64,000 nt of DNA from JAPPLB01 sp965218555 (GTDB lineage Bacteria; Acidobacteriota; Terriglobia; Bryobacterales; UBA6623). Under the pieces are notes generated by a model that saw only the letters and a list, made by a program, of their open reading frames with translations, was not told the DNA's origin and ran no database searches. Every line of letters starts with the position of its first letter. Position 1 is the stretch's first letter. Below, one piece after another: positions 43,482 to 52,465 of this stretch. The stretch lies in contig OZ244625.1 of assembly GCA_965218555.1 (NCBI GenBank), forward strand, positions 3,224,001 through 3,288,000, read 5' to 3'. Position numbers and translations under genes: made by a program.

Positions 43482-46067
43482 ATGGCTTCCACGCCGCGCC
43501 TTTTCTTGATCGACACGTTCGGCTTGATCTTCCGGGCCTTCTACGGACGCGCGCGCTCGGGCGCACCAATCATGCGGACGGCCGACGGAAGACCGACAGA
43601 GGCGATCTACATTTTCGTCACGATGCTGCGGAAGCTCATCGAAACGCACCATCCCGAGTACATGGCAGCCGTTTGGGAGGGCGAAGGCCCAACCTTCCGC
43701 GACGAAATATACCCGCAGTACAAAGCGAACCGCGAGGAAATGCCGGACGACTTGCAGCAGCAGCTCCCCTACATCCGGCGGCTGCTCGAAAGTTCCCGGA
43801 TTCCCGTGCTTGCCAGCGCCGGCTACGAAGCGGACGACGTGATTGGCGCTCTTGCCCGGCAAGCCACCGAGCATGACATCGACGTCTTCATCGTTACCAG
43901 CGACAAAGACCTGTCACAACTCGTTACCGAGCGGGTCTTCGTTCTCAACCCGATGAAGAATAACTTGGTTTATGACTTTGCGGGCGTGAAAGAAGCCCTG
44001 GGTGTGAGCCCGCCGCAGGTGGTCGATCTACTGGCGCTCAAGGGCGACTCGGTCGACAATATTCCTGGTGCGAAGGGCATCGGCGACAAGGGCGCCAGAG
44101 ATTTGATCTTGGCCTATGGCTCCGTCGAGGCCGCCATCGAGCACGCCGCTGAAGTCAAGCGCAAGACTTACCGCGAGAGCCTGCAACAGAATCGCGACCT
44201 GATCCTACTGAGCAAGAAGCTCGCGACCATCGCCGTTGATGCGCCCGTCAAATTGGATCTGGAGGATCTCCAGATCGTCTCGCCGGACCTGGAAGCTCTG
44301 GCGGGCCTCTACCGGGAACTCGAGTTCAACAGCTTGCTCAGCGCTCTCGACGCGCCCGAGCCGGTAGCTCCGGTCGATTACCGTATTCTTTCCTCCGAAG
44401 TCGAACTCACCGAATGGCTCTCGACCTCCGTCGAGCAGGGCAAGGCCGTCACCTCGGTGGTGGATACGGGCGCCGATGACGAGATTGCGACCGGGGGCGC
44501 CTCGTTCTGCGCTGCCACCGGGAAGTCGGCTCTGCTGCCGGTTGAGGACCTCGATGCCGCGAGGGGTTTCCTCGAAGCCCCGGCAGTTCCCAAGAGAGTG
44601 CACGACTGGAAGTCGACGACGCACACGCTCGGCAAATTCGGGATCTCGCTCAACGGCGTCGTGAGCGACTCGATGCTGGAGGCGTTTCTCCTGGATACGA
44701 CGCGCGCGGACTTCACTCTTAGAAAGGCGATCGGACGGTACCTGGGCGTGCCGGTCGATGACGACTTGGCGCGCACGGCGGACTTGGTTCGCGAACTCAG
44801 CGAAAAGCTGTCTCCGCAGATCGATGAGCTGGGCCTGCGCGATCTCTACGAGAGCGTAGAGCTGCCGCTCGTCCCCATTCTCGCCCGTATGGAGCAAGAG
44901 GGCGTCTTGCTCGATAGCGACCGCTTGGCGGGGATCTCGCGGCAGATGGAAAGCGAGATCGATGCGCTGACCCGGCAGATTTACGAACTGGCGGGCTCGA
45001 CATTCAACATCAACTCGACGCAGCAGCTTGCCAAGGTGCTCTTCGATGACCTGCAGCTTCCCGCTCCGCCCCTGCGCGGGAAGACCAAGGCACGCTCGAC
45101 CGCGTCCGACGTTTTGGAAGAGATCGCCCCGACCCACGAAATTGTCCCCAAAGTCCTCGACTACCGTCGGCAAACCAAGCTCAAGAACACCTACGTCGAC
45201 GCACTGCCGACCCTCGTTTCTCCGAAGACCGGCCGTCTGCACACGACATATAACCAGTGCGGGTCATCCACAGGACGGCTGTCGTCATCGAACCCGAACC
45301 TCCAGAACATTCCCATCCGTACCGAACGCGGCCGCGAGATTCGGGCCGCATTTGTCGCCCGGCCGGGATGGAAGCTGCTCGCTGCTGACTACTCGCAGAT
45401 CGAGTTGCGCGTGCTCGCGCACATCTCACAGGACCCGGTGCTCGTCGACGCATTCCGCAACGGAGAAGACATTCATACGCGCACGGCCGCTGAGGTGTTC
45501 GGCGTACCGCCGTTGGCCGTGGGCGCGGAAGAGCGGCGCCGCGCCAAGGCCGTGAACTTCGGGATCGTCTACGGGCTCAGCCCCTTCGGGCTGTCGAAGC
45601 AGCTCGGCATCCCGCAGTCCGAATCGCGGCAATACATCAACGCCTACTTCGAGCGCTACGCGGGCGTAAAGAAGTTCATGGACGGCGCCATCGCCGACGC
45701 ACGCAGAAACGGACATACCCGGACGCTGCTCGGCAGGCGGAGGCCGATCCCCGATCTCGACAGCCGCAACCCCGCGGCCCGCGGATTCGCCGAGCGCACC
45801 GCGATCAACTCCCCGATCCAAGGCTCTGCGGCGGACCTGATCAAGCTCGCGATGATCCGCGTCGACCGAAGGCTCCGAGAAACCGGCAGCCAGGCGCTGA
45901 TGCTGCTCCAGGTTCACGATGAGTTGCTCTTCGAGGTGCCCGAAGCCGAAGTCGCCGATCTGGCCGCTATCGTCAAGCGGGAAATGGAAGGTGCCTACGA
46001 TTTGCGAGTCCCACTTCTCGCGGACGTGAAGGCGGGCGCCAACTGGCGCGACATGGATGCGTCCTAG
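43482..46067 (+). CDS. polA: DNA polymerase I, proofreading site degenerate
   Basis: An 861-residue enzyme. The N-terminal 5'-nuclease domain has LIDTFGLIFRAFYG and YEADDVIGALAR and SDKDLSQL; its usual FDAKG element reads WEGEG. The polymerase domain is complete: motif A DYSQIELRVLAHIS, O-helix RRAKAVNFGIVYG, motif C QVHDELLFEVPE. In the middle exonuclease-fold domain the DxE motif reads VVDTGAD and later acidic residues are also missing, so proofreading is probably lost, as in several bacterial Pol I enzymes. It fills gaps and removes RNA primers. Confidence 0.96.
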   Translation: MASTPRLFLIDTFGLIFRAFYGRARSGAPIMRTADGRPTEAIYIFVTMLRKLIETHHPEYMAAVWEGEGPTFRDEIYPQYKANREEMPDDLQQQLPYIRRLLESSRIPVLASAGYEADDVIGALARQATEHDIDVFIVTSDKDLSQLVTERVFVLNPMKNNLVYDFAGVKEALGVSPPQVVDLLALKGDSVDNIPGAKGIGDKGARDLILAYGSVEAAIEHAAEVKRKTYRESLQQNRDLILLSKKLATIAVDAPVKLDLEDLQIVSPDLEALAGLYRELEFNSLLSALDAPEPVAPVDYRILSSEVELTEWLSTSVEQGKAVTSVVDTGADDEIATGGASFCAATGKSALLPVEDLDAARGFLEAPAVPKRVHDWKSTTHTLGKFGISLNGVVSDSMLEAFLLDTTRADFTLRKAIGRYLGVPVDDDLARTADLVRELSEKLSPQIDELGLRDLYESVELPLVPILARMEQEGVLLDSDRLAGISRQMESEIDALTRQIYELAGSTFNINSTQQLAKVLFDDLQLPAPPLRGKTKARSTASDVLEEIAPTHEIVPKVLDYRRQTKLKNTYVDALPTLVSPKTGRLHTTYNQCGSSTGRLSSSNPNLQNIPIRTERGREIRAAFVARPGWKLLAADYSQIELRVLAHISQDPVLVDAFRNGEDIHTRTAAEVFGVPPLAVGAEERRRAKAVNFGIVYGLSPFGLSKQLGIPQSESRQYINAYFERYAGVKKFMDGAIADARRNGHTRTLLGRRRPIPDLDSRNPAARGFAERTAINSPIQGSAADLIKLAMIRVDRRLRETGSQALMLLQVHDELLFEVPEAEVADLAAIVKREMEGAYDLRVPLLADVKAGANWRDMDAS

Positions 46068-46336
46068 TCGTGTGAGAAAAAGTGCAATGGAGCCGCCACA
46101 GCTTCCGACTCTTTCCCGAGCTTGTGGACGAGCCGGTTTCTCGCAAGAAGGTCTTCCTGTCACGAATGCGTCGTGATCTCGTTCATGTTCGGCATCGATG
46201 GACGGGCCACTGCGGCACTCCGTCAGTGGCGCCGCCGGCCTGCTGTCAGGGACGATCAGCCTCTGTCGGCGCGCGGGCCGTGCAGATGGCTTTCAATCCG
46301 AGAGACGACCCGCGCTATCTCGGCAAGCAGGCCGGG

Positions 46337-48166
46337 CTATTCGTCCGACTGGCTGCTCATCGCCCGCCGGATACCGGGTCGCAGACCAATCCCCAAGTCC
46401 GTCAATTGACGGCCGGGAACCGTTGACGGCGCCTCGCACATGAGATCCGTGCCCTTGGCGGTTTTGGGGAAGGGAATCACGTCGCGAATCGTGGCCTCGC
46501 CCGCGAACAGCATGACCAAGCGGTCGAGGCCGAGCGCGATGCCGCCGTGCGGAGGCGTCCCGTATTCCAACGCCTCCAGGAAGAACCCGAAGCGATGGCG
46601 CGCCTGCTCGTCGGTGAACCCAAGCGCCTGGAACACCTTGGCCTGCACGTCCCGCCGGTGAATACGAATCGACCCCGAGCCCAACTCGATTCCGTTGAGG
46701 ACAAGATCGTAGGCCTTCGAGCGGCAACGGTGCGGCTCACTCAGCAGGTAGTCAAAATCCTCGTCGTGCACGGACGTGAACGGGTGATGCGCCGCGTTCC
46801 AGCTTAGTTCGGCCTCGTCCCACTCGAACATCGGGAAGTCGGTCACCCACAAGAAGCGGAAATCCTCTTTGTTGAAGAGCCCATGGCGTTCCTGATACTT
46901 CTGCGCCACCTGTAGCCGGAACGTCCCTGCGGCCTTCAGCGCAGTCTCTTCCGGCTTCGGTCCGGTCGGCTTTTGAGCGATCGTCACGAGAACCAGCAGA
47001 TCTTCGTCTTCGACACCTGCCCGCTTGCGCACGTTCCTCAGCGGCTCGGCGAAGTCGCGGCCGAGCCGCTTCATGTCGTCGAACACGCGTAAGCCGAGCT
47101 CGCTGCCAAGCGGCTTCAGTTCATCGCGCTCGCGCCGCGTCAGCGTTCCGACGGAAGGTATGCGGATCGCCATCAGCGGCATTCCCTCGGGAATGGGCAG
47201 CTCGCCCGCAGGGAACAGGTCGTCGACCCGCGTCATCGCCGGAACGCGCAGATCCGGTTTGTCGCTGCCGTGGCGCTCCATCGCTTCGGCGTAACTCATC
47301 CTCGGGAACGGCCGTTCGGGCGTTGGATGCCCCGCCGCCTCCGCGGCGCCCTGCATCACGTGCTCGATCACATCGAACACATCCCCTTCCTGGATGAACG
47401 ACATCTCGAGGTCGAGCTGTGTGAACTCCGGCTGGCGGTCGGCGCGGAGATCCTCATCACGGAAGCAGCGGGCAATTTGGAAATAGCGGTCGTAGCCGGC
47501 GATCATCAGCAATTGCTTGAATAGTTGCGGCGACTGTGGCAGCGCATAGAAGCTGCCCAACTGCAAGCGGCTCGGCACGAGGAAGTCGCGCGCACCCTCA
47601 GGCGTCGAGCGCGTCATGAACGGCGTCTCGATCTCGTAAAATTCCTGCTCGTCCATCGCTTTGCGAATCGCAAAGTTCACTTTGTGCCGCAGGATCACAT
47701 TGCGCTGCATATGCGGCCGCCGCAAGTCGATGTAACGGTGTCTCAACCGGATGTCCTCGCCGACCGAGAGATCCTCCTCCACCAGGAATGGCGGAGTGCG
47801 CGATGTGTTCAGGATGTAGATCTTCTCTGCTGCGACCTCGACCTCGCCCGTCGTCAGCTCGGGGTTGACCGTATCGTCGTCACGGCGAATTACGGGACCT
47901 TCGACGGCGATGACGAATTCGCTGCGCAGCAACTCGGCGCGGGCGTGGACGTCGGCCCGCTCCTGGTTAAACACCAACTGGGACACACCTGAGCGGTCCC
48001 GCAGGTGGATGAAGATCAACCCGCCTAGATCCCGCCGGCGGTGGACCCAACCCATCAAAACGACGCGCTTGCCAACGTCGCCCGGTCGCAGATCGCCGCA
48101 GCGATGGGTTCGTTCGAGGTCACCGAGGAAGTCCAGCGGGACGGAGGTTTGATTCGTGGCTTCCAT
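46337..48166 (-). CDS. aspS: aspartyl-tRNA synthetase
   Basis: A 609-residue enzyme from the ATG at 48166; the extra 80 codons upstream lie within the carbonic-anhydrase gene. OB-fold anticodon domain (MGWVHRRRDLGGLIFIHLRD), class II motifs with FTQLDLEMSFIQEGD, a bacterial insertion (GAD) domain of ordinary size, and motif 3 GGIALGLDRLVMLFAG. It charges tRNA-Asp (possibly also tRNA-Asn). The ATG overlaps the TGA of the gamma-carbonic-anhydrase gene, so the two are translated together. Confidence 0.96.
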   Translation of the reverse strand: MEATNQTSVPLDFLGDLERTHRCGDLRPGDVGKRVVLMGWVHRRRDLGGLIFIHLRDRSGVSQLVFNQERADVHARAELLRSEFVIAVEGPVIRRDDDTVNPELTTGEVEVAAEKIYILNTSRTPPFLVEEDLSVGEDIRLRHRYIDLRRPHMQRNVILRHKVNFAIRKAMDEQEFYEIETPFMTRSTPEGARDFLVPSRLQLGSFYALPQSPQLFKQLLMIAGYDRYFQIARCFRDEDLRADRQPEFTQLDLEMSFIQEGDVFDVIEHVMQGAAEAAGHPTPERPFPRMSYAEAMERHGSDKPDLRVPAMTRVDDLFPAGELPIPEGMPLMAIRIPSVGTLTRRERDELKPLGSELGLRVFDDMKRLGRDFAEPLRNVRKRAGVEDEDLLVLVTIAQKPTGPKPEETALKAAGTFRLQVAQKYQERHGLFNKEDFRFLWVTDFPMFEWDEAELSWNAAHHPFTSVHDEDFDYLLSEPHRCRSKAYDLVLNGIELGSGSIRIHRRDVQAKVFQALGFTDEQARHRFGFFLEALEYGTPPHGGIALGLDRLVMLFAGEATIRDVIPFPKTAKGTDLMCEAPSTVPGRQLTDLGIGLRPGIRRAMSSQSDE

Positions 48167-48684
48167 CAGCGCTCTTGTAACTCTTCGCTGTATGCACGGC
48201 TCAACTCGACATAGCTCGCAGCATTGCGGCGAATCCGCTCCCTCTCGTCGTCGGACACGGAACGGCGAACTTTCGCCGGCGCACCCATCAACAAGCTGCC
48301 CGACGGAAACGCCGCGCCTTCCACCACCAAGGCCCTCGCTGCGACGATCGAGCCCGCTCCGATCTTCGAACCGCTCAAGACGGTCGCGCCCATTCCGATC
48401 AGACACTCGTCGCCAATGACGCAGCCATGCAGCGTGACCGAATGCCCTACGACAACGCCTTCCCCGATGAGGAGTGGCTTATCACGGTCGACATGAAGAC
48501 AACAGTTGTCCTGGATGTTGCTGCGGTTCCCGATCCGAATCGAATTCACATCGCCGCGAATCGTCGTATTGCACCAGACGCTCACCTCGTCACCGAGTTC
48601 GACATCGCCGACCACCTGAGCGCTTGGGTCAACGTAGGCCGATTCGGAAAGCGTGGGGAGCCGGCCCCGGTACGGACGAATCAT
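48166..48684 (-). CDS. gamma-carbonic anhydrase family protein
   Basis: A 172-residue left-handed beta-helix protein made of hexapeptide repeats (VDPSAQVVGDVELGDEVSVW onwards). Three His likely to bind the metal are seen in CLHVDRDKP and GHSVTLHG. The family includes carbonic anhydrases and metal-dependent acyltransferases of unknown substrate (YrdA-like). It is the first gene of the operon with aspS. Confidence 0.93.
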   Translation of the reverse strand: MIRPYRGRLPTLSESAYVDPSAQVVGDVELGDEVSVWCNTTIRGDVNSIRIGNRSNIQDNCCLHVDRDKPLLIGEGVVVGHSVTLHGCVIGDECLIGMGATVLSGSKIGAGSIVAARALVVEGAAFPSGSLLMGAPAKVRRSVSDDERERIRRNAASYVELSRAYSEELQER

Positions 48685-48827
48685 GTTAATCCAAGAGGAG
48701 CGCTGCTCAACCCCTCAAAGAAATTCGGTTCCGGCGAAGTAGGATGAAACGTAAGAACTCTCAGATCAAGGGCAACGCTTTTACGCCGGAGAGAATCCAG
48801 CGTAGCACAGCGGTGGATGATTGACCG

Positions 48828-49217
48828 CTAGGCGCAACCGCCCATAGCCGGCCAAGAGTCCGCCACGGGCGCGATTCGCTCGCTCACGGTCAGGAACTCG
48901 AGAAGCACCATCATCTTGTGGGACACGGCGCTGGCCCGTCTCGGCCCAGTCCGGGTTCGACCCTGGCCGGAAAAGTATTCCGGCTTCACCGCTCTACCCC
49001 GTTCGTAGCGCTGGATCTCGCTCGCCCGGCGTCCACGCGTCGCAGTGCGATCACCCATTTTCGGATCAAGCGTGCGCGCACCGAAGTAAGCGGCGATGTA
49101 CTGTAACTCGTCTGTCGATAAACCTTCCAAAAACTCTTTGGCCGATGCGCGTCGTGCGATCCGACTCATCGAAGATAACGCCTCAACAAGGTTGTTTCTC
49201 TCAGTGACGGGATACAC
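48828..49217 (-). CDS. small conserved-looking unknown protein
   Basis: A 129-residue protein. The segment SAKEFLEGLSTDELQYIAAY followed by FGARTLDP has the regular helical pattern of a conserved domain; the remainder is basic (TRGRRASEIQRYERGRA). Shorter starts exist, for example the Met at residue 17. No function is known. It is not in an operon, and the 5' end lies in an AT-richer patch. Confidence 0.55.
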   Translation of the reverse strand: MYPVTERNNLVEALSSMSRIARRASAKEFLEGLSTDELQYIAAYFGARTLDPKMGDRTATRGRRASEIQRYERGRAVKPEYFSGQGRTRTGPRRASAVSHKMMVLLEFLTVSERIAPVADSWPAMGGCA

Positions 49218-49741
49218 CTAATCGCCCCTCCACAAAACTACCTATTGACCAGAGTCTCGATTTCATTATCCTCGTTTCGCATCAGGATCGCAACTTAGCA
49301 TCAACAATACAAAGGAGATAGAGCCACCACCACTTGGTTGTGCCCATTGAGCGAGCGCCTTGAACCCCGGGAAGCACCTTCTTGACGAGCGGAAGAGAGT
49401 TTCGGATCGGACGCGCCAGGGTCGACGACATGCCCGGACGCTTTACCTCGATGATGAGACTGCCCAGGCGATGCATGAGACTGCTGGTGCTCTGTATTTC
49501 AGTCCGTGCATCAAGCCTCGCGGTTCGCTTTTTGAGCGTGTGCGCGAATACGAGCAGGGGCCGCCGGGTTACGCAAGAACGAGCAGCGTTTCCTATCCGC
49601 CGCAAGGCGCGTCCGCCTTCCACCCGGCAGAATCAACTGATCTGTGAGTTGCCAGTCGCTCCAAGCACCTCGCTGAGGAAACGGGAATCTCCAAAGACCC
49701 GGCGAGCGCGGGGGCCTTCAACCCGGCGGTTATCTCGATCT
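49218..49741. other. gap with no confident gene
   Basis: About 520 bases. Open frames on both strands overlap one another and none has a recognisable motif or convincing composition. The stretch adjoins the truncated methyltransferase gene and may be degraded coding DNA. Confidence 0.45.
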
Positions 49742-50116
49742 TCAGCCCAAGGCATCGCCTGGATGCCGCAAACCGACCGGGCCGCCGCCTTGGAGCAGAC
49801 GTGCCTCCTCAAGCATCGCACCGTTCAGATCCAAGGCGATCATCCGGCCATGCAGTCCCACTTTCTTCGTCAACAGTTGTGCCACCGCTCCCGTTCCCAT
49901 TGCTAGATCCAAGACCGTTCGCGATTCCCAATCTCCCTCGTAGCCGAGAAGTAATTCCGCCAACTGTTGAAAGAACAAAGGCACCAAAACGCTGTCATAC
50001 GTCTTGGTTAAGGAAACTCCCCGGGAGTCGAATTCTCTTGCCTGACTCGTCTCTCCCCAACCATCTGGTTGCTCGCCTAGACCATTCGGGCCCAAATCAG
50101 CGCCATCAAACCCCAA
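49742..50116 (-). pseudogene. truncated class I methyltransferase
   Basis: A 124-codon frame holding only the N-terminal half of a UbiE-like methyltransferase: FDSRGVSLTKTYDSVLVPLF and the motif I strand RTVLDLAMGTGAVAQLLTKK followed by MIALDLNGAMLEEARL. After that the sequence turns into GGGPVGLRHPGDALG and stops, with no motif II-IV. The substrate-binding half is gone. It overlaps the end of the PepSY gene and is probably non-functional. Confidence 0.7.
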
Positions 50117-50652
50117 ACCAAACCGATCGCCAGCACTACGCTACCCACCACTCGTTCCTCGTGAAGACAGAACCACAGGTACAGGCCCGTCGCACCAAGG
50201 AGCAACAACCCAATCGAGCCCAGCAACGACAGAGCGCTCCACATTGTTGTAGGGAGAAACTCGTGATAGAAACCGTGGTTGACGTGCAACTGAACGATGA
50301 ACTCTGTCCAACCCCAGCGTTGGGTTTTAGCCAGAACGACGTTGCTGCCCTCGGTGTATTCGAAGCTAACATGAGTGCCCGGGCGGAGGATCCGAAACTT
50401 CATCACGCCGTCCTCTTCTTTTGCGTTGCGTAGGTCGCCCGCGAAACCGTGTTTTCGCATCAACTCGAGAGCCAGCGCCCTTGGCGATGTGGCTTTCGAG
50501 GCGTCAATTCGGATCGTTTGTTCCGTATCCTTCCGTGAGTCCGGCAGCCACGGGCGATAGATGATCACCAAGGAACTCACCGTGAAGATAAAAGCAAAAA
50601 GAAAAAGGACCAGACCGAGAATCAAATGTGTATTGCGCATCAACTGGAACAT
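50077..50652 (-). CDS. PepSY-associated membrane protein
   Basis: A 191-residue protein with an N-terminal membrane helix (LILGLVLFLFAFIFTVSSLV), a periplasmic PepSY-like domain (DASKATSPRALALELMRKHG), and a C-terminal hydrophobic pair (SALSLLGSIGLLLLGATGLY; SVVLAIGLVWGLMALIW). PepSY-TM proteins are often linked to iron or redox functions. It follows the frameshifted PepSY gene by four bases and the two would have formed a pair. Confidence 0.8.
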   Translation of the reverse strand: MFQLMRNTHLILGLVLFLFAFIFTVSSLVIIYRPWLPDSRKDTEQTIRIDASKATSPRALALELMRKHGFAGDLRNAKEEDGVMKFRILRPGTHVSFEYTEGSNVVLAKTQRWGWTEFIVQLHVNHGFYHEFLPTTMWSALSLLGSIGLLLLGATGLYLWFCLHEERVVGSVVLAIGLVWGLMALIWARMV

Positions 50653-50656
50653 TGCT

Positions 50657-51228
50657 TCACCTCACCGCCCACCACATGATCACGGTGGCGAGAGTCGTGG
50701 CGCCGATGATGATCCGAGCCCAAGGTAAGCCCGGCCGGGTCGCGGTCCACATATAGAGCCCCGACAGCGACATGAAGAAGAAGGCCCAGGTCGAGACCTC
50801 GTTGTAGACTCCGTAGATCCGCGTCGAGAATGCGAAGCATGCATCACCGAGAAAAAATTGCCGATGCCGTTCTGTCGAGATTGGACCTGGACGCGCTTCT
50901 CATCCTCGAAGTAGGTGAGGTCCTGTCGTCCGTTGGGAGTAAAGGCGTTGAACGCCAGATTTTGCTCGGCATCCCGATGGACGTTGTAGTGACCGCCGGC
51001 CATCTTCATGTCCGCTGCCTCGAAGATCAGCTTCGCCAGTTCGCGGTCGTCCACGTTAACGGGCGCCACATACGCAAACTCGCGATCGCTTGACACCTCC
51101 GGCGACTTCCACTTCCCCGGGGGAGGCAAAAAGATCGCGTAAATGCCGGTTAGCCCCCATACAACAAATGCTGTGAATGTCAATAATCCCGACCAGGTAT
51201 GAATCTTGCGTATCCACTTGTAAAGCAA
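50657..51228 (-). pseudogene. PepSY-TM membrane protein gene with frameshift at a T6 run
   Basis: Frame one from the ATG at 51228 gives the start MLYKWIRKIHTWSGLLTFTA and a PepSY domain to GIGNFF. In a second frame the protein continues FFLGDACFAFSTRIYGVYNE then STWAFFFMSLSGLYMW and reaches a TGA at 50657-50659, four bases before the next gene. The switch coincides with a six-T run (A6 on the plus strand, 50852-50857). The shift could be a true mutation, transcriptional slippage or a homopolymer sequencing error. Confidence 0.75.
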
Positions 51229-51249
51229 TGTTTCACCGCCAGTACTTCC

Positions 51250-52434
51250 TTAGGCCTTGTAGGTAATCGCTAACTCGGGAGTGTCGATGCGCCGCCCGTT
51301 CTCGTAGAGTGAATCCATCGCGAATGAAAGAACCCCCGTCGTCAATAGTGTTCGCTCAACAGGATTCGGAAGGATGCCGTCCGCCACCAGATTCTCGAAG
51401 TTGCGGGCCATGAAACCCCAGTGGCCGTGAATGTGAAACTGAATCCGGCACTCGGTCGATAGAATCTCGCCTGACCCCTTCCGGCTCGCCGCGACAACCC
51501 AACTTCGCAGTAGTCCATTCCCCATCAGCAAACGCCCCTTGAGACCGTCGCGATACTCGATGAGAAACAGAATCGGTTCCTCGATCAGGTCTTCCGGACG
51601 CCCTTCCTTGCGAGTCTCCGTGCGAGCTAAGGCCGCCTCGAACAAGTCCTGCGACCAGACGCCCTGATCTCGCAGCTCCCAAACCTTGCTTCCCCGAAAA
51701 GCCTGGACCGACGCTACGCCAGTTTCCCCGCCCTTACGCTTCTCGACGATCGCCTGCAGGGCTTCCAGCGTGTGAAAACCAAGGGCGTCCGTATGACCGA
51801 ATCCAACGGTCAGGGCTTCCTCGAGTTCCTGAGTGTAATCCAGCTCCAACGGCGGATAGCGCCATGCCAGCGACACTGTGGACCCCGCCATCAACGGGAT
51901 TCCCATTTCTTTCGCTGTCTCGTACATCGCCGAAGCCTTCTCCCAACTGTAGGAAAAGTGCTTGTCGACGAAGATCGGGCAGATGACGCCATCTTGCTTC
52001 ATGACGTCGATGATCTGCATGAATAACTCGTAACGCGGGTATAGATGCTGGCCTTTCTCGTTATACGGATAGTCGCCATGCTCTGCGACGAGGGCGATAC
52101 CATCCACGGCCAAGCGGTCCCCGCCACACCGCAGCGCCTCGGCTACGGTCGGATATACCTTGAACCCGTATTCCTCGGCCAGGTCGTAGCCCATGTCGTC
52201 TTCTTGGACCTGGTCCAGATACATCGATGCCACTTCCAAGCGCGGATAGTACGTCTTCTTGTTCAGGCGATAGCCGTGCAAGATACGGCTAAAGAACACG
52301 TCCGCATGCGACCGCTCAAAATAAACCGTCGTAATGGCGGCGATCCGGGGTTTCGGTCGCTGGGCGGGCGTCTCTGTCGTCTGACAAGCGATTGAAGCGA
52401 ATCCGGCCGCGGTAAGTAAGTCACGTCGGGTCAT
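51250..52434 (-). CDS. Tat-exported conserved protein of unknown function
   Basis: A 394-residue protein with twin-arginine start MTRRDLLTAAGFASIACQTT. Conserved-looking blocks are RIAAITTVYFERSHADVFFS, GDRLAVDGIALVAEHGDYPY, NEKGQHLYPRYELFMQIIDV and HFSYSWEKASAMYETAKEMG. I recognise it as a family common in Bryobacterales- and Planctomycete-type genomes, with an oxidoreductase-like alpha/beta pattern, but no reaction is known. It is followed by the PepSY genes on the same strand. Confidence 0.8.
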   Translation of the reverse strand: MTRRDLLTAAGFASIACQTTETPAQRPKPRIAAITTVYFERSHADVFFSRILHGYRLNKKTYYPRLEVASMYLDQVQEDDMGYDLAEEYGFKVYPTVAEALRCGGDRLAVDGIALVAEHGDYPYNEKGQHLYPRYELFMQIIDVMKQDGVICPIFVDKHFSYSWEKASAMYETAKEMGIPLMAGSTVSLAWRYPPLELDYTQELEEALTVGFGHTDALGFHTLEALQAIVEKRKGGETGVASVQAFRGSKVWELRDQGVWSQDLFEAALARTETRKEGRPEDLIEEPILFLIEYRDGLKGRLLMGNGLLRSWVVAASRKGSGEILSTECRIQFHIHGHWGFMARNFENLVADGILPNPVERTLLTTGVLSFAMDSLYENGRRIDTPELAITYKA

Positions 52435-52465
52435 TGACCCGCAAGTGTATCAAGCCAGAAAGGCG

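Noticed and set aside
44205..45242. 345-residue minus-strand frame inside polA
   Set aside because: Antisense shadow; no family features.
49282..49623. 113-residue minus-strand frame between the small unknown gene and the broken methyltransferase
   Set aside because: No motif, competing frames on the other strand, and composition not convincing.
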